Assembly: GCA_029942265.1 (NCBI GenBank)
Contig: JAOZTO010000047.1
Span: 1-11,156 of the forward strand
Direction of reading: 5' to 3'
Length of the DNA: 11,156 nucleotides
Origin: Desulfocapsa sp.
GTDB lineage: Bacteria; Desulfobacterota; Desulfobulbia; Desulfobulbales; Desulfocapsaceae
The notes under the pieces were generated by a model. It made no database searches. It saw only the letters and a program-made list of their open reading frames with translations, and was not told where the DNA came from. The stretch's first letter is position 1; each line of letters begins with the position of its first letter. Position numbers and translations under genes: made by a program. Shown here piece by piece: positions 7,599-11,156 of this stretch.

Positions 7599-7874
7599 TT
7601 ACGAATTAGAACCCTTTTTCAAAAGACAGTTTCCTTCCTTAAGGACATTCACCCCTTTTTGAGCCATTATGCTTAATAATTCTTCTTTGCTGAACTGAGA
7701 ATTCTTTTGTTTCGACACATATACAAGACAATCTTTACATATATTAAATGAATATCCATCAATATCATCAATCATTTCCCAACAGAGTTTTGACGGATTC
7801 TCCTTGGCAGGACATTCTTGTGACTCGGCACATTTCATAATTTCCCAGCACGGCCAGTCTGAACGAAGTGACAT
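7599..7874 (-). CDS. Small two-CW domain cysteine-rich protein
   Basis: A 91-residue protein of the 'two-CW' kind, known mainly as uncharacterised proteins or modules in anaerobic delta-group bacteria. The N-terminal half has C9-W-E-x3-C15-x5-C21-P-A and C31-W-E, then C46-x2-C49. The spacing suggests a metal or iron-sulfur site, but no function is established. C83 stands alone near the C-terminus. There is no signal peptide or membrane segment, so it is probably cytoplasmic. A strong ribosome site (GGAGA read on this strand, 7882-7886) lies seven bases before the ATG, and a perfect TATAAT stands just upstream, so it seems to have its own promoter. It converges on the cytochrome b gene with 25 bases between the stops; a functional link to it is not shown. 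Confidence 0.8.
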   Translation of the reverse strand: MSLRSDWPCWEIMKCAESQECPAKENPSKLCWEMIDDIDGYSFNICKDCLVYVSKQKNSQFSKEELLSIMAQKGVNVLKEGNCLLKKGSNS

Positions 7875-7894
7875 AAATATTTCTCCTTGTATCT

Positions 7895-7900
7895 ATTATA
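7895..7900 (-). promoter_or_regulatory. Candidate -10 box for the two-CW gene
   Basis: On the minus strand this is a perfect TATAAT, with a start expected near 7888, a few bases before the ribosome site. No good -35 box is seen at normal spacing (the best is TTAGGA at 16 bases), so the call rests on the -10 box and its position. Confidence 0.4.
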
Positions 7901-7941
7901 AAAAACAACCTTATTATCCTAACATATAGACAAAAAGAGTA

Positions 7942-7962
7942 CTTCCTTATAATAAAAGGAAG
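7942..7962 (-). terminator. Hairpin terminator behind engB
   Basis: Perfect 7-bp stem (CTTCCTT 7942-7948 with AAGGAAG 7956-7962) and 7-base loop, 10 bases past the engB stop. On the minus strand it is followed by TACTCTTTTTG, a modest T tract starting four bases after the stem. It probably ends the hisG-engB transcript and keeps it apart from the two-CW gene. Confidence 0.55.
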
Positions 7963-7971
7963 CTAACCTAT

Positions 7972-8550
7972 TTAAGCAAAAGATGCAAGAGTTCTCTCTA
8001 ACTCCTCTTTTCCTAATCCATTTTTTGCTGAAAATATAATACGCTGTGAAGGATCTATTGTATGTCCAGCATCCAAGGCAATAGCATGCTTCTGTTTTTT
8101 ATTCCCGGAAAGCTTATCTGCCTTGGTATAAACAGGCAAACAATTAATATTATTTTGTTTTAACCATGAAATAAGTTGAGTATCCTGAATTTTCGCACCA
8201 TGGCGAATATCCATAATAACCACCACACAACACAAGGTACTTCTTAACTCAAGGTAGCGCGTGATAAGATGCTGCCAATTATCCTGCATACTACGCGCTA
8301 CTTTTGCAAATCCATACCCTGGCAAATCGACAAAATACGCCTCATCTGCTATTTGAAAAAAATTGAGTCCTTGTGTTTTACCTGGCCTTCCACTCACTTT
8401 TACTAATCCTTTTCGTCCAACCAAAGTATTAATAAGAGAAGATTTACCAACATTTGATCTCCCCGCAAAAGCAATTTCTGGAAGAGTTTCCGGTGGAAGT
8501 TGTTTGAGGGAATGGACACTCAACAAAAAAGAAATGTCTACAAATTTCAT
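7972..8550 (-). CDS. engB: Ribosome biogenesis GTP-binding protein EngB/YsxC
   Basis: Small GTPase needed for late 50S ribosomal subunit assembly in the cytoplasm (by family). The 192 residues are typical. All GTPase motifs are present: G1 GRSNVGKSS (30-38), G2 around GKTQGLNFF with T59, G3 DLPG (75-78, followed by YGFAKV), G4 TKAD (142-145) and G5 SAK (174-176). The ATG overlaps the hisG stop codon in an ATGA arrangement (8547-8550), so its translation is probably coupled to hisG. A hairpin terminator follows the gene. No oddities in the motifs. Confidence 0.96.
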   Translation of the reverse strand: MKFVDISFLLSVHSLKQLPPETLPEIAFAGRSNVGKSSLINTLVGRKGLVKVSGRPGKTQGLNFFQIADEAYFVDLPGYGFAKVARSMQDNWQHLITRYLELRSTLCCVVVIMDIRHGAKIQDTQLISWLKQNNINCLPVYTKADKLSGNKKQKHAIALDAGHTIDPSQRIIFSAKNGLGKEELERTLASFA

Positions 8551-9419
8551 ATAACTTTACTGAGTTGATATTCAATAATACCTTCAGCCCCACCTTTTGT
8601 AAGCTTAGGAATAATATCACGCACAATATCAGAAGAAACAACTGTTTCAACAGACATCCATTTAGTATTGTATAGATGAGCAACTGTGGGGGCATTTAAA
8701 CTCGGCAACAATTTAATGATATCTTCAAGTTTATCTTCTGGAACATTCATTTTTAATCCGACAATACGTTCTGCTTTTAACGACCCTTGAAGCATAAGTG
8801 CAATATTTTCTATTTTTTCCCTTTTCCATGGGTCATTCCACGCCTCTTTATTGGCGATAAATTGAGTGTTTGACTCCATCAGTTCATAAATTATTCGTAA
8901 GCCATGTGCTCTGATGGTACTTTCTGTTTCTGTGACCTCAACAATTGCATCTACAAGTCCAGAAACAACTTTTGCTTCTGTTGCCCCCCAGGAAAACTCA
9001 ATATCCACAGAAATATTTTTATCTGCAAAAAATTGTTTACTCACATTGACAAGCTCTGTGGATATTTTTTTGCCCTCCAAATCTTCAAGACAGGTAATAT
9101 CCGAATCGCCCTTTACTGCAATTACCCATCGTGTAGGTTTTCTACTCACCTTCGAATAGACAAGATTGCTGACCAAAAGGGTGTCGGACTTATTTTCCAT
9201 TGTCCAGTCTTTGCCGGTAATTCCAGCATCAAGCATTCCAGATTCAACATACCTTGACATCTCCTGAGGCCGACAAATTGAACAGGCTAATTCCGGATCA
9301 TCAATTTCAGGAAAATAATTTCTAGATTTTGGTTTTATTAACCACCCTGCCTTCTCAAACAGTTCAATGGTTGCTTCCTCAAGACTTCCTTTTGGCAAGC
9401 CAAGTTTTAGTTCATTCAT
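8547..9419 (-). CDS. hisG: ATP phosphoribosyltransferase, long form with regulatory domain
   Basis: First step of histidine synthesis: joins ATP and PRPP to give phosphoribosyl-ATP. Its 290 residues make it the long form. It has a periplasmic-binding-protein-like catalytic part (about 1-210), then a histidine-binding C-terminal domain (about 212-286, including [10 protein letters not shown] and APTVAHL), so feedback inhibition without HisZ is expected. [10 protein letters not shown] (4-13) and GLVDAIVEV (154-162) are recognisable. The phosphate-binding stretch that normally reads [ST]-G-x-T is T165-E166-S167-T168 here, with Glu in place of Gly. I chose the ATG at 9419 because GGAGA stands five bases before it; an in-frame GTG at 9431 would add four residues but would use that ribosome site as coding sequence. 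engB overlaps the end by four bases. Confidence 0.94.
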   Translation of the reverse strand: MNELKLGLPKGSLEEATIELFEKAGWLIKPKSRNYFPEIDDPELACSICRPQEMSRYVESGMLDAGITGKDWTMENKSDTLLVSNLVYSKVSRKPTRWVIAVKGDSDITCLEDLEGKKISTELVNVSKQFFADKNISVDIEFSWGATEAKVVSGLVDAIVEVTETESTIRAHGLRIIYELMESNTQFIANKEAWNDPWKREKIENIALMLQGSLKAERIVGLKMNVPEDKLEDIIKLLPSLNAPTVAHLYNTKWMSVETVVSSDIVRDIIPKLTKGGAEGIIEYQLSKVI

Positions 9420-9456
9420 ACTATTCTCCACTCATATAAAATTGTATTGTCATGTT

Positions 9457-9531
9457 TGAGCCCGTTGATTTGACAATCATTTTCGAAGCGAGGCACGAGA
9501 CTTCGAAAATGATTATTAAATCAATAGGCTA
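9457..9531. repeat. Long palindromic intergenic element between hisI and hisG
   Basis: Two 30-base arms (9459-9488 and 9501-9530) match as an inverted repeat at 26 of 30 positions around a 12-base loop. Two of the four mismatches become G-U pairs in RNA on one strand and the other two on the other strand. The innermost 14 bases (AATCATTTTCGAAG) are perfect. There is no T run on either side, so it does not look like an intrinsic terminator. Its left end shares TGAGCCCGTTGATTT exactly with 3974-3988. This has the look of a small non-coding palindromic repeat (REP- or MITE-like), but I see no direct target repeats. Confidence 0.65.
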
Positions 9532-9547
9532 ATGTATCCAATAGTCT

Positions 9548-9928
9548 CTACTTTGCATAAACAACAGCTGGATCAAATACCGGAGCTCCTATTGTTTCCA
9601 GATGCCCACTAACCACCTTACGAAAAAAACAGGAACAATAGCCTTTGTGGCACGCAGCACCACCAAGTTGCTTTACCTGAAAAACAACAGTATCCTGATC
9701 GCAATCAACAAAAACATCATGAATAAGCTGTATGTGTCCTGACGATTCCCCTTTAAGCCATAGTTGCTGACGCGACCTACTCCAATAATGAGCCTTACCA
9801 GATGAAATTGTTTTTTCCCATGAATCTTTATTAATATAGGCAAGCATTAGCACTTGGAGGCTCTTGTAATCCTGAACAATTGCTGGTAGGAGGCCATCTG
9901 TATTTTTACTGAAATCCAATTCAATCAT
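9548..9928 (-). CDS. hisI: Phosphoribosyl-AMP cyclohydrolase
   Basis: Third step of histidine synthesis: opens the adenine ring of phosphoribosyl-AMP. The 126 residues are the stand-alone cyclohydrolase, not the HisI-HisE fusion. The metal site is intact: D75-C76-D77-x-D79 for Mg with the Zn cysteine C76, and C93-H94 with C100 in GAACHKGYCSCFFR. HYWSRSRQQLWLKGESSG (47-64) is the conserved substrate-binding stretch. The start ATG has only a weak GGGG ribosome site. A good sigma-70-like promoter lies about 100 bases upstream. hisG follows in the same direction, but the 128-base gap between them holds a long palindrome, which may affect read-through or RNA stability. Other his genes are not in the window. 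Confidence 0.96.
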   Translation of the reverse strand: MIELDFSKNTDGLLPAIVQDYKSLQVLMLAYINKDSWEKTISSGKAHYWSRSRQQLWLKGESSGHIQLIHDVFVDCDQDTVVFQVKQLGGAACHKGYCSCFFRKVVSGHLETIGAPVFDPAVVYAK

Positions 9929-10013
9929 AATTATTTATCCCCAACACTGTTATTTCACATTTCATTCTATCAAATTATAAATCCAATCTGAACTAATTCG
10001 CCATTATCTTCTC

Positions 10014-10035
10014 AAACCAGTGTAAAACCAGCGTA
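10014..10035. repeat. Two 11-bp tandem repeats at the hisI promoter
   Basis: AAACCAGTGTA (10014-10024) is followed directly by AAACCAGCGTA (10025-10035), with one mismatch. The pair covers the expected transcription start of the leftward hisI promoter and touches its -10 box. A repeat step of one helical turn in this place suggests a regulator's operator; the regulator is unknown. Confidence 0.5.
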
Positions 10036-10063
10036 ATGTATGCCCGTCTCAATCATTTGTCAA
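10035..10063 (-). promoter_or_regulatory. Sigma-70-like promoter of hisI
   Basis: On the minus strand a perfect -35 TTGACA (10058-10063) is followed after 17 bases by TACATT (10035-10040, four of six matches to TATAAT). Transcription would start near 10028, giving a leader of about 100 bases before hisI. Confidence 0.55.
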
Positions 10064-10110
10064 GAAACAGGTTCATTTAGCTGGATATTCGACATAAGTA
10101 TGCACTGTGT

Positions 10111-10138
10111 TTGACATAGCCCATCATCCTGTTATTAC
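10111..10138 (+). promoter_or_regulatory. Rightward promoter-like sequence inside an inverted repeat
   Basis: Perfect TTGACA (10111-10116), a 16-base spacer and TATTAC (10133-10138, four of six). A 7-bp inverted repeat (ACTGTGT 10104-10110 and ACACAGT 10137-10143) brackets it. It points towards a region without genes for about 490 bases, so the product could be a small RNA or a long leader, or the match may be chance. Confidence 0.35.
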
Positions 10139-10207
10139 ACAGTAAAGATAGGATTGCGCTTCTATTTTTTTTAAGGGGTAAAGGTCGCAAAAAGGGGTGA
10201 AATGCTG

Positions 10208-10315
10208 TCAATAGGGAGTTTTACGCTCCTTGAGCCAACTTTTTCTCTCCTGTAAGTATCCTTTTGCAATGGCGTGACGTTTAGTGCCCCAGGTTCGCTT
10301 GATCCGGCCTGTGAA
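10208..10315 (-). pseudogene. Possible decayed coding remnant (C-terminal fragment)
   Basis: A 35-codon open stretch ending in TGA reads like real protein: it includes RTWGTKRHAIAKGYLQERKS, rich in basic and helix-forming residues. It is cut off by a TAG (10316-10318) inside the loop of the adjoining palindrome, and its first residues are encoded by the palindrome arm. It could be the tail of a broken transposase-like gene, but I do not recognise the family. A second frame on the same strand is also open (10171-10398, 75 codons). Its composition, rich in Ser and Pro, is less protein-like. Confidence 0.25.
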
Positions 10316-10361
10316 CTATATTGGTTCATATGTGAACAGGCCGGATCAAGCGAAGATGGGG
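10287..10361. repeat. Long near-perfect palindrome
   Basis: Two perfect 19-base arms (10294-10312 and 10336-10354, containing CTTGATCCGGCCTG) enclose a 23-base loop. After a 2-base internal mismatch a further 5 bp pair (CCCCA 10287-10291 with TGGGG 10357-10361). GTTCA-TATG-TGAAC in the loop can form a smaller competing hairpin. The arms are richer in GC than the surroundings. There is no T run, so a terminator is less likely than a repeat or element end. Confidence 0.7.
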
Positions 10362-10634
10362 GGCTATCCGAATATTTACTTCGACTAATAGAACTTTCCT
10401 ATTATTTCGGGCTACTAGAGTACGTTGAAATGATACGATACTTGGAGTAACGAAGAAGATGAAGAGTTTTTACAAATCCATCACAAATATTCATTCAATA
10501 AATACTTACAAATTATTGCCAAAACAAAATCGATAGTTTAGATTGTTCAACAAGTAACTTACTCCATTGACCTTTTTATAACTATTCGGTGAGTACCTAT
10601 TAATTGGCATAACACTGAAATATAACTATTCAAA

Positions 10635-11153
10635 ATGGAAGAAGATGGAGTGAAGCTGAACACTTACGAATGCTTACTAAAAAATACCTATGTAGGAGCA
10701 CATAGTCATCATATGAAACAAGTCGATAAAAATAGTATAGTTACAGTCTCAATGATCGGAACACTTGACAATGAGGCAATATTTGAAACAATAGACTCAA
10801 CAGATCCCCTCATCATTGAACTCGGTGAAGAAGGAACCCCAAAACCCATTCAACGTATTCTTATTGGTATGCAGGTTGGTGAAGTACGTAGAGTACACCT
10901 TAAATCCGAAGACGGTATATACGGTATACGTCGTAGTGACCTACTTCAGGAAATCACTAATGATCAATTTACAGACAAAATAGAAGCAAAAGTTGGGCTT
11001 GTACTATCCATGAATGTTGATAGTGATGGCGTTACCCATCAAATCCCTGCAACTATTGTTGAACTAAAAGAAGATACTATTATTATAGATTACAATCATC
11101 CCCTCGCTGGACACCCACTAAATTATGAAATAACTGTGCTTGAAATCCAATAG
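10635..11153 (+). CDS. Divergent SlyD-like FKBP-type peptidyl-prolyl isomerase/chaperone
   Basis: Related to SlyD, a cytoplasmic prolyl isomerase and chaperone with an FKBP domain interrupted by an insert-in-flap domain. From about residue 27 the order fits SlyD: IVTVSMIGTLDNEAIF, DPLIIELGE, ILIGMQVGEVRRVHL (FKBP part), then a flap insert (about 100-145), then the conserved end DYNHPLAGHPLNYEITVLEI. The usual FKBP residues are changed: the first-strand Tyr is Ser, FDSS reads FETI and VIPGxE reads KPIQRI, so isomerase activity may be weak. The His/Cys-rich metal-binding tail of SlyD is missing; the protein stops at 172. The start is uncertain: ATG 10635 gives 26 extra residues (ending SHH) with no good ribosome site. 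ATG 10713 gives a SlyD-like MKQVDK start, with AGGAG 14 bases upstream. Another ATG directly follows the stop at the window edge. Confidence 0.8.
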   Translation: MEEDGVKLNTYECLLKNTYVGAHSHHMKQVDKNSIVTVSMIGTLDNEAIFETIDSTDPLIIELGEEGTPKPIQRILIGMQVGEVRRVHLKSEDGIYGIRRSDLLQEITNDQFTDKIEAKVGLVLSMNVDSDGVTHQIPATIVELKEDTIIIDYNHPLAGHPLNYEITVLEIQ

Positions 11154-11156
11154 ATG

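Larger units (their letters stand above)
9929..10634. other. Gene-poor 706-base region with promoters, palindrome and a decayed remnant
   Basis: No convincing complete gene is present on either strand. The part next to hisI (to about 10150) holds a leftward and a rightward promoter-like sequence and a tandem repeat. The part 10170-10380 holds a long palindrome and a short protein-like reading frame on the minus strand. AAGGGGT occurs twice there (10173 and 10192, 19 bases apart). The rest (10380-10634) is AT-rich, with a weak hairpin (TAATAG 10386-10391 with CTATTA 10399-10404), and I see nothing more in it than an 11-bp direct repeat in front of the next gene. T-arm-like GGTTCG at 10292 does not fold as a tRNA. 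Confidence 0.6.

Noticed and set aside
10291..10312. T-arm-like GGTTCG suggesting a tRNA fragment or att site
   Set aside because: The flanking bases do not form a 5-bp T stem, and the sequence is explained by the palindrome arm.
10459..10530. Small plus-strand ORF starting at ATG 10459 (23 codons)
   Set aside because: Short, no good ribosome spacing and no protein-like pattern.
10604..10620. Sigma-54-like TTGGCAT...TGAAA in front of the SlyD-like gene
   Set aside because: The -12 element lacks the required GC dinucleotide.

Overview
The window reads as an ordinary chromosomal segment of an AT-rich, anaerobic Gram-negative bacterium. The best guess is a sulfate-reducing deltaproteobacterium of the Desulfobulbales/Desulfobacterota kind. 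The grounds are the ilvB-ilvN-psd-pssA gene order, a short Psd of the 210-residue class, a long-form HisG, a two-CW cysteine protein and a Rieske/cytochrome b pair. The taxon is inferred from gene content, not from any search.

Left part (97-5068, + strand): ilvB and ilvN (acetolactate synthase large and regulatory subunits), psd and pssA (phosphatidylserine decarboxylase and synthase, the phosphatidylethanolamine branch), then asd (aspartate-semialdehyde dehydrogenase). No clear terminator separates the first four genes. Behind asd sits a strong double-hairpin terminator (5074-5137). Middle part (5162-7573, + strand): rsmD (16S rRNA methyltransferase, TTG start), coaD (phosphopantetheine adenylyltransferase), a membrane-anchored Rieske iron-sulfur protein and a b6-type cytochrome b. 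The last two would form a small quinol-oxidising module with no cytochrome c gene beside it.

Right part (9928 down to 7599, - strand): hisI, hisG and engB run leftwards. hisG and engB overlap by ATGA, while hisI is cut off from hisG by a 30-bp-arm palindromic intergenic element. engB ends in a hairpin and is followed by a separately expressed two-CW protein gene that converges on the cytochrome b gene. A gene-poor stretch of about 700 bases (9929-10634) carries a good hisI promoter with an 11-bp tandem repeat over its start site, a second promoter-like sequence facing right, a long near-perfect palindrome and a probable decayed coding remnant. A divergent SlyD-like FKBP isomerase gene (10635-11153, + strand) closes the window.

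Most genes are housekeeping genes and I see no defence system, CRISPR array, phage or intact transposon. The items most worth a second look are the palindromic repeats in the intergenic gaps, the isolated Rieske/cytochrome b pair with an altered PEWY motif, a Gly-to-Glu change in the HisG phosphate-binding loop, and the terminator placed 24 bases in front of rsmD.
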